In this document: positions 1 through 8,710 of the stretch, piece by piece | Layout of the letters: each line of letters begins with the position of its first letter | Position numbering within the stretch: the stretch's first letter is position 1 | Source: an uncultured Clostridia bacterium | GTDB taxonomy: Bacteria > Bacillota > Clostridia > Christensenellales > UBA1242 | Direction: 5' to 3' | Length of the DNA: 41,329 nucleotides | Assembly: GCA_944381105.1 (NCBI GenBank) | Contig: CALWJU010000013.1 | Coordinates: forward strand, 1-41,329 | Notes under the pieces: model-generated | What the model saw: the letters and a program-made list of their open reading frames with translations, nothing else | Told to the model about the DNA's origin: nothing | The model's database searches: none | Program-made: the position numbers and the translations under genes

Positions 1-20
1 AGATAAAAAGGGAGGGAAAT

Positions 21-2690
21 ATGGACGAGAAGTACAAGAGAAGTTATAGGTGGCGATTGACTGCAATGATAATGCTATTTTTACTAGTGCTTGCTGTGAT
101 ATTTATTGCAATATTCGCACTGCCTAATGATGAGGGACAACCAACAACTGAGACAAATAAGACAATCAGTGGCAGTGTGAACTTTACAAGTGCCACCGAC
201 AACACCTTTTATATCAAAGAGGTAAGATTGCAAGAGGGAGATGGCGAGGCAGAAATCCTTTCAACAACCCCTGGCTACATAAACAACGGTTTTGCCTTTA
301 CTGAAATCGGGGAGGTTTCATCAGATAGCATAACTTTATATTTTGATATAATCAATGCAACAACAAACACCGCTGTAATATCATACTCATGGACAGATAC
401 AGAGGTTGAGGGAGTATCTTTTAGTGTCGATGAGGCAAGTAGATACATTTCAGCAGGTACGGGCGAGGAAATAACAGAGGAAACTCAAATAAATGGAACA
501 CTAATACTTGAACTAAATTTATACAACACTGATTCTTTTAACCTATCAAATATAACAATGTCCTTTGATGAGCCAGAGGTCTATACATGGTGGTATTTTG
601 AAACAAATGAAGAGGATAAGACAGCGACATTGACAAGCGCTAATGCAACAAATGGTATACTTGAAGTACCAGCATATGTTTCTTACGATGAAGAAACTCG
701 TACATGGGTAAGTGGACCTGATTACAAAGTTGTAGCCCTTGATGGTGTAGATATATACCATGGTACAATTGCTAGGGATGTAACTGAACTTATTCTTCCA
801 GAAACCGTGGTTGAAATTGGAGATTATACTTTTTGCAGAGGTGGGTTCATAGGTACGACGCTTGATTTAAGTAATACAAATATTGAGAGGATAGGTAGTT
901 CAGCTTTTATAGATTGTACATTAATTACAAGCATTATTTTGCCAGAATCATTAACAACAATAGAGTCCTTGGCGTTTGGTGGTTGTGAAAATTTAGAGTA
1001 TATCAGTTTTCCAACAAACACGAATATTAATTATATTAATAATAATGCTTTTAACCATGAAAATCTGCAACCAACGATAGTAGATGAATATGGCGTTGAA
1101 TATATGGGGAATGAAGATAATCCTTATGTTGTTTTATGGGACGCAAGTGAGCTTACAGCAGGCTCTTATGAAATAAATGAGAAATGTGAAGTTATTTATT
1201 ATAATGCTTTTGAAGGTCTAACAACCCTTACAAATGTAACGTTCCCTTCTTCGATTACAAAAATATTTTCAAGTTCATTTAATGGTTGCACCTCTCTTAC
1301 AGGAATAGATTTAAGTGATTGCATAGGCTTGACAAGTATAGCGGATGCGGTATTCTTTGATTGCAGTGGGCTTACAAATATTGCATTGCCAGAGAGTTTA
1401 AAAAATATAGGCGACTATGCATTTGTTGGTTGCACTGAGCTTACAAGTATTAAATTGCCAAATAGCATAGAAAGTGTAGGTCGTAATGCTTTTTCTAATT
1501 GTATTGTTTTGCAAGTTCAAATTGATGACTATGGAGTGAAATATATAGGCAACGACGACAATCCTTATTTAGTTTTGCTTGATGCAAGTGGGCTCACAAC
1601 GGACTACTATGTAGTAAATTCAAATTGTAAAGTGATTGGAGCCTATGCATTTAATGAAATAACAACTCTTACAAACATAACACTTTCATCTTCGCTTGCT
1701 TTTATTAATAATGATGCATTTTACAACTGCACTAATCTTATAGAAATAGATTTAAGTGGCTGTACAAATTTGACAAGTATAGGTGAAAACACATTTTATG
1801 GTTGTGAATCTCTTACAACAATAGATTTAAGCGGATGTACAAACTTGACAGATATAGGAGAGTTTATATTCTACAATTGTACCTCCCTTACCACACTAGA
1901 TTTAAGCGGATGTACAAACTTGACAAGTATAGGAGGTTGGGCATTTAATCAATGCAGTAGTCTTACAACGCTAGATTTAAGTGGCTGTACAAATTTGACA
2001 AGTATAGGAATCTATGCATTTTCTGGTTGTAGTGGGCTTACAAATATTGCATTGCCAGAGAGTTTAAAAAATATAGGCGACTATGCATTTTCTGGTTGCA
2101 CTGGACTTACAAGTATAATATTACCTGAAAATTTGACAACTATAAAGGAGAGAGCATTCTACAATTGTTCTTCACTTATAGCACTAGATTTAAGTGGCTG
2201 TACAAATTTGATAAGTATAGAAGATTGGGCATTCTTAGATTGTGTTGAGCTTACCACATTAGATTTAAGTGAATGCATAAACCTGACAAGTATAGGAGAG
2301 CAAGCATTTCGTGAATGCAGTAGTCTTACAACGCTAGATTTAAGTGGCTGTACAAATTTGACAAGTATAGGAAGTTCTGCATTCATAGATTGTGTTGAAC
2401 TTACAACAATAGATTTAAGTGGCTGTACAAATTTGACAAGTATAGGAAGTTCTGCATTTTATAATTGCTCCAATATTACCTCTACAATCTTAAATCAATA
2501 CATATTTGAAAATGCTACATCAGACACAGCTTGTGGTAATCTTCTCCAAAATATCACCAGTGGTGAGACTGTATATGTTCCTGCAAATTTGATTGATGAA
2601 TTACACCTCACAAACTCGTACCTTGACGGCGACACATTCACACGCAGTGAGACCGCAGTAGATGGGTACTATGTTTACACTAAAATTTAA
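21..2690 (+). CDS. BspA-type leucine-rich repeat surface protein (LRR_5), 889 aa
   Basis: Probable cell-surface LRR protein. A basic N-terminus is followed by one hydrophobic segment at about residues 14-36 (a signal anchor or uncleaved signal peptide), then a Thr/Ser-rich linker and a beta-rich region to about residue 250. The rest is mostly 23-residue repeats of the form LxxIDLSGCTNLTSIGxxAF, which is the LRR_5 (BspA/Treponema pallidum LRR) pattern. Two related insert modules with the core NPYxVLxDAS begin near residues 370 and 515. There is no LPxTG motif or C-terminal membrane helix, so attachment would be by the N-terminus. The start is supported by GGGAGG a few bases upstream. Family members act in adhesion or remain uncharacterised, and the ligand cannot be told from sequence. 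Several repeats are almost identical at DNA level. Confidence 0.85.
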   Translation: MDEKYKRSYRWRLTAMIMLFLLVLAVIFIAIFALPNDEGQPTTETNKTISGSVNFTSATDNTFYIKEVRLQEGDGEAEILSTTPGYINNGFAFTEIGEVSSDSITLYFDIINATTNTAVISYSWTDTEVEGVSFSVDEASRYISAGTGEEITEETQINGTLILELNLYNTDSFNLSNITMSFDEPEVYTWWYFETNEEDKTATLTSANATNGILEVPAYVSYDEETRTWVSGPDYKVVALDGVDIYHGTIARDVTELILPETVVEIGDYTFCRGGFIGTTLDLSNTNIERIGSSAFIDCTLITSIILPESLTTIESLAFGGCENLEYISFPTNTNINYINNNAFNHENLQPTIVDEYGVEYMGNEDNPYVVLWDASELTAGSYEINEKCEVIYYNAFEGLTTLTNVTFPSSITKIFSSSFNGCTSLTGIDLSDCIGLTSIADAVFFDCSGLTNIALPESLKNIGDYAFVGCTELTSIKLPNSIESVGRNAFSNCIVLQVQIDDYGVKYIGNDDNPYLVLLDASGLTTDYYVVNSNCKVIGAYAFNEITTLTNITLSSSLAFINNDAFYNCTNLIEIDLSGCTNLTSIGENTFYGCESLTTIDLSGCTNLTDIGEFIFYNCTSLTTLDLSGCTNLTSIGGWAFNQCSSLTTLDLSGCTNLTSIGIYAFSGCSGLTNIALPESLKNIGDYAFSGCTGLTSIILPENLTTIKERAFYNCSSLIALDLSGCTNLISIEDWAFLDCVELTTLDLSECINLTSIGEQAFRECSSLTTLDLSGCTNLTSIGSSAFIDCVELTTIDLSGCTNLTSIGSSAFYNCSNITSTILNQYIFENATSDTACGNLLQNITSGETVYVPANLIDELHLTNSYLDGDTFTRSETAVDGYYVYTKI

Positions 2691-2729
2691 TTAAAGTTTG
2701 CTTAATAAAATTCATTTTAGGTAGTATTT

Positions 2730-2754
2730 AAAATATTGCGTTTTAGCAAATTTT
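2730..2754 (+). terminator. Weak stem-loop after the first LRR gene
   Basis: AAAATATTGC, a 6-nt loop and GCAAATTTT form a short hairpin with one bulge, ending in a short T run. It is the only terminator-like structure between this gene and murA and is AT-rich, so termination may be partial. Confidence 0.3.
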
Positions 2755-2789
2755 AAAAGTTAATTGAATTTTAATGTTAAAAATTAAAT

Positions 2790-2818
2790 TATACAAAATT
2801 AAGAACTTTTCATATAAA
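2790..2818 (+). promoter_or_regulatory. Candidate murA promoter
   Basis: TATACA (2790-2795), a 17-nt spacer and TATAAA (2813-2818) give a weak SigA-like match. The -10 box lies only 5 nt before the murA ATG, and no Shine-Dalgarno sequence is visible, so transcription could start at or next to the start codon. Confidence 0.3.
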
Positions 2819-2823
2819 TATAT

Positions 2824-4119
2824 ATGGAAAGTTTTTATATTGTAGGTGGAAATAAACTTGAAGGAGAGGTAGAGATTGATCCTGCGAAAAATTCTCTACT
2901 TCCTATCCTTGCTGGCTGTATATTAGTTGATGATGAAATTTTACTTGAAAATGTGCCTAAATATAGCGATGTTATTGCTATGTGTAAAATATTAGAGCAT
3001 CTTGGTGGCAAGACGAAATTTGTGAGCGGAAAGTATAAAAATGAAGATTTGCTTGTTGATTGCAGAGATATAGTTTATAGTGATGTGCCAAATGAACTTG
3101 CCTGCTCTGTACGTTCCTCAATTTTTACGCTTGGTTCAATACTCGGTCGAAAGAAGATTGCAAAAGTATCTTATCCTGGTGGGTGCGATATAGGGCTAAG
3201 ACCTATTGACATACATATTGCAGGGCTAAAACAACTTGGATGCAAGGTGGTTGATAAGAATGGATACATATATGCTGACGGAAGCAAACGTAGAGCAGAA
3301 GATGTTATGCTTTCTTTTTCAAGTGTTGGAGCAACTGAAAATATCATGATGTTTGCCTCTGTATGCAAAGGGCAAACGAGAATTTTTAATCCTGCACGTG
3401 AACCTGAGATTGTAGATTTACAGAACTTTTTAAATAAGTGTGGTGCTAAGATCAGCGGAGCAGGGAGCAATATGATAGTAATTGACGGAGTACCAAAATT
3501 ACATGGTTGCTGTTACCATGCGATCAGTGATAGAATAGAGGCAGGAACTTTTCTTATTGCAGGTGCTATGGTAGGCAAAGAGATTGTGCTAAAAAATGCC
3601 AGTCCCAAAGATAATCAGGCGTTAATTGCAAAACTTTTGAAAACTACTTGCAAAATTAAAGAGGAAAATGATAGAATAATTATAAAAGGAAGCCCTCGTC
3701 CTCAATCTTTTGGGGAGATTGAAACCGCTGTATATCCAGGTTTCCCGACTGACCTACAAGCACCAATGTGTTCTCTTGCTTCTGTTTGTGATGGTTATAG
3801 CCTTATAATTGAAAATCTTTTTGAGGCAAGACTTAAACATATAGGCGAACTGCTCAAAATGGGTTGCGATATAAGATGTAAAAATGGTGTATGTATTGTG
3901 AAAGGCAGGGATAAAATTTATGGTGCAGACGTAATTACAACAGATTTAAGGGGTGGAGCATGCCTTGTTCTTGCTGGACTTTACGCCGAAGGGTATACTA
4001 CTTTAAATAACATAGAACTTATCGACAGAGGCTACTTTAAACTAGAAGAAAAACTCACAGCCTTAGGTGGAGAAATTAAAAGGATAAAATGTGAAAAAAA
4101 AGTGTATAATTGCTATTAG
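2824..4119 (+). CDS. murA: UDP-N-acetylglucosamine 1-carboxyvinyltransferase
   Basis: Cytoplasmic enzyme of the first committed peptidoglycan step: it transfers enolpyruvyl from PEP to UDP-GlcNAc and is the fosfomycin target. At 431 aa it has the normal length for the EPSP synthase/MurA fold. Visible active-site elements are the N-terminal PAKN motif (K22, N23), the catalytic loop PGGCDIGLRP with Cys121 (the residue fosfomycin alkylates in MurA), and YPGFPTDLQAP with Asp310, matching the general-base aspartate. The start gives the family's usual MExxxIxGG N-terminus but has no Shine-Dalgarno sequence. ftsQ begins inside its 3' end (29-nt overlap), so the two are probably cotranscribed and translationally coupled. 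The cysteine form predicts fosfomycin sensitivity at target level. Confidence 0.96.
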   Translation: MESFYIVGGNKLEGEVEIDPAKNSLLPILAGCILVDDEILLENVPKYSDVIAMCKILEHLGGKTKFVSGKYKNEDLLVDCRDIVYSDVPNELACSVRSSIFTLGSILGRKKIAKVSYPGGCDIGLRPIDIHIAGLKQLGCKVVDKNGYIYADGSKRRAEDVMLSFSSVGATENIMMFASVCKGQTRIFNPAREPEIVDLQNFLNKCGAKISGAGSNMIVIDGVPKLHGCCYHAISDRIEAGTFLIAGAMVGKEIVLKNASPKDNQALIAKLLKTTCKIKEENDRIIIKGSPRPQSFGEIETAVYPGFPTDLQAPMCSLASVCDGYSLIIENLFEARLKHIGELLKMGCDIRCKNGVCIVKGRDKIYGADVITTDLRGGACLVLAGLYAEGYTTLNNIELIDRGYFKLEEKLTALGGEIKRIKCEKKVYNCY

Positions 4120-4957
4120 TGTTGTTGTGAGCGTGATATTACTAATCGTAATATTATCTTTTACCTTATTCTCACTTAAAAGTATAGAAATTGATTATAG
4201 GACAAACAAATTAAACATAACCGCCACCGACGAGGAGATAATTGAAAGTGCTGACATCGATATGGGCGGAAGTGTATTTTTTAGAAATAAACAGTACTAT
4301 ATTGATAATATTGAGAGAGCCAACCCTTATGTTAAAGTGATAAACATCGAGACTGTTTTTCCGTCATCTTATATAATTCATATTGCAGAGCGACAAGAGG
4401 TTTTTTCGATAGAGCATAATGGGCAATATTATATAGTTGATGAAGATTATAAGGTGCTGAGCATAACAGACGAGTACTTGTCAGACCAAACAAATGCCAT
4501 ACTTTTAAATGGCTTAAATATAAGAGGGACAAGTTATGCAGTTGGCGAGTTTTTAAAAGTAAGCAATTCACTGCCTATTTACAGCACTCTTTATGAGAAC
4601 AATCGACCATTAAATGAACAACAGGCGATGATAGAAAACATAACATTTACAAGTGAATATGACGAAAATGTAGGACAGGAGCAGAGTGCCATCGAATTAA
4701 AATTTTTCTCAGGACAGACTTTCAGATTAATTAATGCAAGTTTCGGTCTAACATATAAAGTCTCACTAATGCTTGACGTATATTCGCAAATATTTGAGTT
4801 TGTAGACGATCCAAGTGATGATACAAACAACAAGGTCGACGAAAATGGCAACTTACTTACAGAAGAAAATCTTAAAACTGCGACAATCGAGATAAGAAAT
4901 TATTATGATTATAGAGTCCACGATGAAAGCGACTGCTATTTTCAGATTTATGTGTAA
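4091..4957 (+). CDS. ftsQ: Cell division protein FtsQ/DivIB, POTRA domain
   Basis: Bitopic divisome protein of 288 aa. It has a short cytoplasmic basic N-terminus (KKK), one membrane helix at about residues 6-28, and then a POTRA-like domain with the hallmark pattern of two predicted helices and strands ending near SYIIHIAERQ, where FtsQ and DivIB proteins have hxVxExxP. The beta-domain follows to the C-terminus. The start is GTG, with AAAAGGAT about 7 nt upstream, and lies within murA in another frame. In the family the protein links with FtsL/DivIC and FtsB at the septum. The murA-ftsQ pair is typical of Firmicutes division clusters. Sequence conservation is low, as usual for this family, so the assignment rests on topology, the POTRA pattern and context. 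Confidence 0.85.
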   Translation: MKKKCIIAISVVVSVILLIVILSFTLFSLKSIEIDYRTNKLNITATDEEIIESADIDMGGSVFFRNKQYYIDNIERANPYVKVINIETVFPSSYIIHIAERQEVFSIEHNGQYYIVDEDYKVLSITDEYLSDQTNAILLNGLNIRGTSYAVGEFLKVSNSLPIYSTLYENNRPLNEQQAMIENITFTSEYDENVGQEQSAIELKFFSGQTFRLINASFGLTYKVSLMLDVYSQIFEFVDDPSDDTNNKVDENGNLLTEENLKTATIEIRNYYDYRVHDESDCYFQIYV

Positions 4958-4984
4958 ATAGTTAATGTAATTAGTTAAACATAG

Positions 4985-5033
4985 AAATAGGAAGTATGAC
5001 TAACTCACAATGTTAGACTATGCTTCCTATTTT
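4985..5033 (+). terminator. Stem-loop terminator after ftsQ
   Basis: AAATAGGAAG (4985-4994) pairs perfectly with CTTCCTATTT, and CTAAC pairs with GTTAG nearer the loop. A T-rich tail TTTTGTATT follows. It closes the murA-ftsQ unit before the convergent gene. Confidence 0.75.
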
Positions 5034-5113
5034 GTATTATAGGCAATCGAACTTGTTTTCAATAGTGAGATGATAGTTATTAATACTTTGTGATATATAT
5101 TCGCAAGAGTTTA

Positions 5114-5136
5114 ATAAAATTTAAGCAAAATTTTAT
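5114..5136. repeat. Perfect 9-bp AT-only inverted repeat
   Basis: ATAAAATTT, a 5-nt loop and AAATTTTAT lie directly beyond the 3' end of the minus-strand ADP-ribosylglycohydrolase gene. It may be a weak terminator for that gene, but no clear U tract follows on the minus strand. Confidence 0.35.
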
Positions 5137-5142
5137 CATCAC

Positions 5143-5928
5143 TTAATTTGTATTTTCATAGAATTCTTCACATTGTTTTATAATTGATACAAATTCATTT
5201 GGTAAAAGTGAAAGGGCTTTATCTCTCAATTGTTTTTCTACTGGGTAAAAAGCCTCAGCCATGCTACCAACAATGCAAGCGTTAGTATCAGTGTCGCCTC
5301 CAAAAGACAGTGCAGTATGGATGCAATCATCAAAATCTTTACCCTTAGCAAGTGAGTAAAAAACAAGGTCGATTGTGTCAGAGCAGGTGTAGTTAAATTT
5401 TGTTAAACTCGGCTTTTTAATATCTATTTTTAGTTTCTTAAAGACCTCTTCCTTTTTAAGTCCTTGCCTTGCATAGAAAATTGTCAATGCGACTTTTGTT
5501 GCACTATCAATTGCCTCAACACTGTTATGCGATGGCAAGGTTGCAAGACGAGCATTTTTAATTACCTCTTCCTTGCTGCCAAACAGCCAGCCGACAGGAG
5601 ATATTCTCATCATAGCACCATTGCCTTTGCTATTACCTTGACAATCAGTTTCTGCCCATTTTAAAAGATTTGGGGAGAACATCTTTTTGAAATATGGTTT
5701 GTCTTTTGGCACAGAGTCTTGGTATTTTGTTATAAATTCTCGTAACTTATTTTCGTAGTCGGAATTATTGATAATCGCATCGGCAATTGCAATAGTAAGA
5801 ATGGTGTCATCGCTATAAAAAGCACCACTTGGGATAAGGCTGTCTTGACAACGAATTGGGCTAAAATGAAACATTTGGTTATATTCATAAACCGAACCTG
5901 CAAGGTCTCCTATAATTGCTCCTATCAT
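5143..5928 (-). CDS. ADP-ribosylglycohydrolase family protein (DraG/ARH type)
   Basis: Predicted hydrolase removing ADP-ribose from modified proteins or other ADP-ribosylated molecules, using a binuclear metal centre. At 261 aa it has the usual length of bacterial members (Pfam ADP_ribosyl_GH). Diagnostic motifs are GDLAGSVYE at residues 7-15, YSDDT at 38-42 with the metal-binding DD, KGNGAMMRISPVG mid-protein, and SFGGDTDTNA near 209-217 with the second metal-binding DxD. All metal ligands expected for the family are present, so it is probably active. The start is supported by AAGGGAAG just upstream. It lies alone on the minus strand between ftsQ and ftsA. The substrate is unknown, and no partner ADP-ribosyltransferase is seen in the window. 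Confidence 0.92.
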   Translation of the reverse strand: MIGAIIGDLAGSVYEYNQMFHFSPIRCQDSLIPSGAFYSDDTILTIAIADAIINNSDYENKLREFITKYQDSVPKDKPYFKKMFSPNLLKWAETDCQGNSKGNGAMMRISPVGWLFGSKEEVIKNARLATLPSHNSVEAIDSATKVALTIFYARQGLKKEEVFKKLKIDIKKPSLTKFNYTCSDTIDLVFYSLAKGKDFDDCIHTALSFGGDTDTNACIVGSMAEAFYPVEKQLRDKALSLLPNEFVSIIKQCEEFYENTN

Positions 5929-6024
5929 ATTCTTCCCTTTTGATAAAGGATAACATAAATTAAACGAATAGACAAAACTTTTTTAAACATTTAAGTATTT
6001 ATAGTCAATAAAACTACAAATAAG

Positions 6025-6053
6025 TTGACAAATAACGCTTTTTGCGTTATTAT
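6025..6053 (+). promoter_or_regulatory. ftsA promoter with palindrome in the spacer
   Basis: TTGACA (6025-6030), 17 nt and TATTAT (6048-6053) make a strong SigA promoter. The spacer is occupied by a perfect 8-bp inverted repeat, AATAACGC / GCGTTATT with a T5 loop (6031-6051), which runs into the -10 box. This placement is what an operator for a repressor would have. Confidence 0.65.
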
Positions 6054-6070
6054 TCTATAAAAGGTGAATT

Positions 6071-7198
6071 ATGAAAGATAACTTTGTTTTGGTGTTTGAT
6101 ATTGGTTCACTTAAATTGCGTGCTTCTCTTGCTAAAAAAGGACTAAACAACACCTTTAACACAAGAGGCTTTAAAGAATATGAATACGATGGTTTTTACC
6201 AGGGTGAATTTATCATGCCTGAGAGATTATCTTTGATATTCGAGCAGATTGTTCAAGAACTAGATGCCTTGCCTAGTAGAGAACTTGATAAGGTCTACAT
6301 AGGCGTTCCAGCAGAATTTTCGTCAGTACTACGAACAGATGTGTCTATAAATTTTGGGATGAGAAGGAAGATAAAACAAGCAGATATTGATTCTCTTTTC
6401 TATATGGCAGGAGAAAAAGCAAAAAACTCGGCTGTTGAAGTGGTGTCAGTAAGTCCTATTTCCTATAATCTTGATGAAGGGCGAATAACTTTTGAGCCTC
6501 TTGGCGAAACGGCGTCCAGTATTACGGCATCTCTTTCGGTTGTCTATGCGGATAAAAAATTTATAGACTTATTTAATAATATAATAGCAGGACTAGGATT
6601 TGAGAGTGTAGAATATATATCTGAACCATTAAGTCAAGCGTTATATATAATACCAAAGGAAAAACGAGAAGATTTATCTTTGTTAATTGATGTGGGAGAT
6701 TTAACAACAAGTATATCCTTTGTAAAAGGCAATGGGTTATACGCACTGACAAGTTTTTCACGTGGAGGGGGATTTATAACAAACGATCTTGCAGAAGCCT
6801 TTGATCTTTCTATGAACGAAGCAGACAAATTGAAAAAACAAATCGTACTATCTTTAAAAGGAAAGCCTAGTGATTGCTATGAACTTTCGGCTGATCTTGG
6901 CAAAATAATAAGGATACCTCTTGTAAGTGCAAATGAGGTTGTGAGTTATAGAATTGATGAACTCTCTGAGGTTATATCAAAATGTGTGCAGATGAACACA
7001 AGAGAATATATGTCTTATCTTCCTATATATTTAACTGGTGCGGGAATAACTAAAATAAAAGGCGGGCGTGATTATCTAGGTAAAGGACTTGGACGGAATG
7101 TTAATTATGGTAAACCACCTTTACCTGGAAAAGACAAGCCAGAACTTGCTTCAATATTTTCTCTTTTAAATTATGCTTTGTCATCAAACAATAAATAA
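6071..7198 (+). CDS. ftsA: FtsA-like actin-fold cell division protein
   Basis: Actin/Hsp70-fold ATPase that in the family polymerises on the membrane and connects FtsZ to the divisome. The phosphate-1 motif is DIGSLKLRASL (residues 10-20). The FtsA-specific SHS2 (1C) region runs about 80-170, with IKQADIDSLFYMAGEKA followed by VSPISYNLD. The second phosphate motif reads DVGDLTTSISF, less glycine-rich than the usual DIGGGTT. The adenosine motif is LTGAGITKIKGG near 325. Length is 375 aa against about 410-440 for typical FtsA. The protein stops shortly after the last core helix, so the linker and the C-terminal amphipathic membrane-targeting helix are missing. AAGGTG lies upstream of ATG. Position directly before ftsZ supports the call; sequence divergence lowers certainty. 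Confidence 0.82.
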   Translation: MKDNFVLVFDIGSLKLRASLAKKGLNNTFNTRGFKEYEYDGFYQGEFIMPERLSLIFEQIVQELDALPSRELDKVYIGVPAEFSSVLRTDVSINFGMRRKIKQADIDSLFYMAGEKAKNSAVEVVSVSPISYNLDEGRITFEPLGETASSITASLSVVYADKKFIDLFNNIIAGLGFESVEYISEPLSQALYIIPKEKREDLSLLIDVGDLTTSISFVKGNGLYALTSFSRGGGFITNDLAEAFDLSMNEADKLKKQIVLSLKGKPSDCYELSADLGKIIRIPLVSANEVVSYRIDELSEVISKCVQMNTREYMSYLPIYLTGAGITKIKGGRDYLGKGLGRNVNYGKPPLPGKDKPELASIFSLLNYALSSNNK

Positions 7199-7228
7199 AA
7201 GAAAAAACTTAATTTTTTTGAAAATGTG

Positions 7229-7256
7229 TTGATTATTTTTAAAAGTTTGCTATAAT
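7229..7256 (+). promoter_or_regulatory. ftsZ promoter, extended -10
   Basis: TTGATT (7229-7234), a 16-nt spacer and TATAAT (7251-7256), preceded by TGC, form an extended -10 SigA promoter between ftsA and ftsZ. It gives ftsZ a separate transcript with a leader of about 135 nt. Confidence 0.75.
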
Positions 7257-7397
7257 AAAATGTATAATTATACATGATTTAATGTAAATTTTGCAAGTTT
7301 ATGCATTTTTTAAAAAAATTACATAGTTTTATTTGCAAATTTATTCAAAATGTATTACAATATATACAACAATAATGTTTATGAAAAGGAGAAACTT

Positions 7398-8597
7398 ATG
7401 GATAATATGAGAACATCTGTTGCGAAAATCAAAGTTGTAGGTGTTGGAGGAGGTGGAAATAACGCTGTAAATCGTATGATTGAAGCTGGGGTTAGTTCTG
7501 CTGAGTTTGTGTCTGTCAACACTGACCAACAAGCACTCTTAATAAGCAAGGCTGAAACAAGATTGCAAATAGGAGAGCGTCTTACTAATGGTCTAGGTGC
7601 TGGTGCGAGACCAGAAATAGGACAAAAGGCTGCTGAGGAAAGTAAAACTTCAATCACTGAAATGTTAAAGGGTACCAACCTTGTCTTTATCACTGCTGGT
7701 ATGGGTGGCGGTACTGGTACAGGTGCTGCACCAGTTATTGCTCAGATAGCAAAAGAACTTGGTATTCTTACGATAGCAGTTATAACAAAACCATTTAATT
7801 TTGAAGGCCCTGTTAGAGCAAGAAACGCAGAGGAAGGGCTTGAAAAATTGAGAAAATATGTAGATGCACTCGTAGTTATTCCAAACGAAAAATTACTCCA
7901 AATTGTGCCAAAGAAGACACCACTTTCTGAGTCTTTTAGATTTGCCGATGATGTTTTAAGACAAGGCGTGCAAGGAATAAGCGACCTTATTGTATATCCA
8001 GGACTTATCAACCTTGACTTTGCTGACGTAACAACCATAATGAAAGATAAGGGGCTTGCTCATATGGGTATAGGTTACGGAACAGGAGATAATAAGGCTC
8101 TTGATGCCGTTAAACAGGCGGTTGCAAGTCCACTACTTGAAACCACAATTGAGGGAGCAACAGGAATACTTATCAATATTAAGGGCGGAAGCGACTTGAC
8201 ACAGGATGATGTGAGTGAGTCTGCTGCACTTGTAAGAGAGGTTGTAGATGATAGTTGCAATATTATTGTGGGGGCCTGCATTGATGAAAATATGCATGAC
8301 GAGGTAGAAATTACACTTATTGCAACAGGATTTCCTAGTCTAAATGACGAGAAACGCAAAGAAGAAGAGAAAAGAAAAGAGATGGAAAACGCTCGCTCAA
8401 TTGGTTCTATGGGACAAAAGCCACGTTTCGACGCAAGAAGTATGTTCTCAAATTATGTTCAAAAAGAGAAAGAAGAAGAGATGGCTAGACCAAATGTATC
8501 TCTCGAAAGAAATGATGATATTTCTTCTTCACGAGTTGAGGTTAAATCAACAAACGTTCCACCATGGATTGAAAAATTAAGAAAAAATAAGAAATAA
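7398..8597 (+). CDS. ftsZ: Cell division GTPase FtsZ
   Basis: Tubulin-like GTPase that forms the Z ring. The N-terminal nucleotide-binding stretch [15 protein letters not shown] is followed by the tubulin signature GGGTGTG at residues 103-109 and the T7-loop region around NLDFADV. A charged, coiled linker at about 315-385 leads to the conserved C-terminal peptide [14 protein letters not shown], which in FtsZ binds FtsA, SepF or ZapA-type partners. The ATG at 7398 has AAAAGGAG just upstream; an upstream in-frame ATG at 7350 would add 16 non-conserved residues and lacks a ribosome binding site. The resulting 399 aa is normal. Its own promoter sits in the ftsA-ftsZ gap and a terminator follows. 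Confidence 0.98.
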   Translation: MDNMRTSVAKIKVVGVGGGGNNAVNRMIEAGVSSAEFVSVNTDQQALLISKAETRLQIGERLTNGLGAGARPEIGQKAAEESKTSITEMLKGTNLVFITAGMGGGTGTGAAPVIAQIAKELGILTIAVITKPFNFEGPVRARNAEEGLEKLRKYVDALVVIPNEKLLQIVPKKTPLSESFRFADDVLRQGVQGISDLIVYPGLINLDFADVTTIMKDKGLAHMGIGYGTGDNKALDAVKQAVASPLLETTIEGATGILINIKGGSDLTQDDVSESAALVREVVDDSCNIIVGACIDENMHDEVEITLIATGFPSLNDEKRKEEEKRKEMENARSIGSMGQKPRFDARSMFSNYVQKEKEEEMARPNVSLERNDDISSSRVEVKSTNVPPWIEKLRKNKK

Positions 8598-8626
8598 AAT
8601 TGTATTTGTAAAGACGAAAGAATTTA

Positions 8627-8668
8627 AAATGCATCCATAAAAGTTATTTGCTTAGGGTGCATTTTTTT
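8627..8668 (+). terminator. Intrinsic terminator after ftsZ
   Basis: AAATGCATCC pairs with GGGTGCATTT (one G-T pair) around an 18-nt loop, and a T7 run follows. Confidence 0.8.
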
Positions 8669-8710
8669 GTGGCTTATTTTTATAAATTTTTTACACTTTA
8701 TTGTATATAT

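Noticed and set aside
1740..2470. Regular DNA repeats that could be mistaken for a CRISPR array
   Set aside because: They are in-frame LRR codons within a long open frame, with 69-nt periodicity and no unique spacers.
7350..7397. Earlier ftsZ start
   Set aside because: No ribosome binding site and non-conserved residues; AAAAGGAG fits the ATG at 7398.
8344..8580. 78-codon frame inside the ftsZ 3' end
   Set aside because: It is an alternative frame of the Lys/Glu-rich FtsZ linker without a ribosome binding site.
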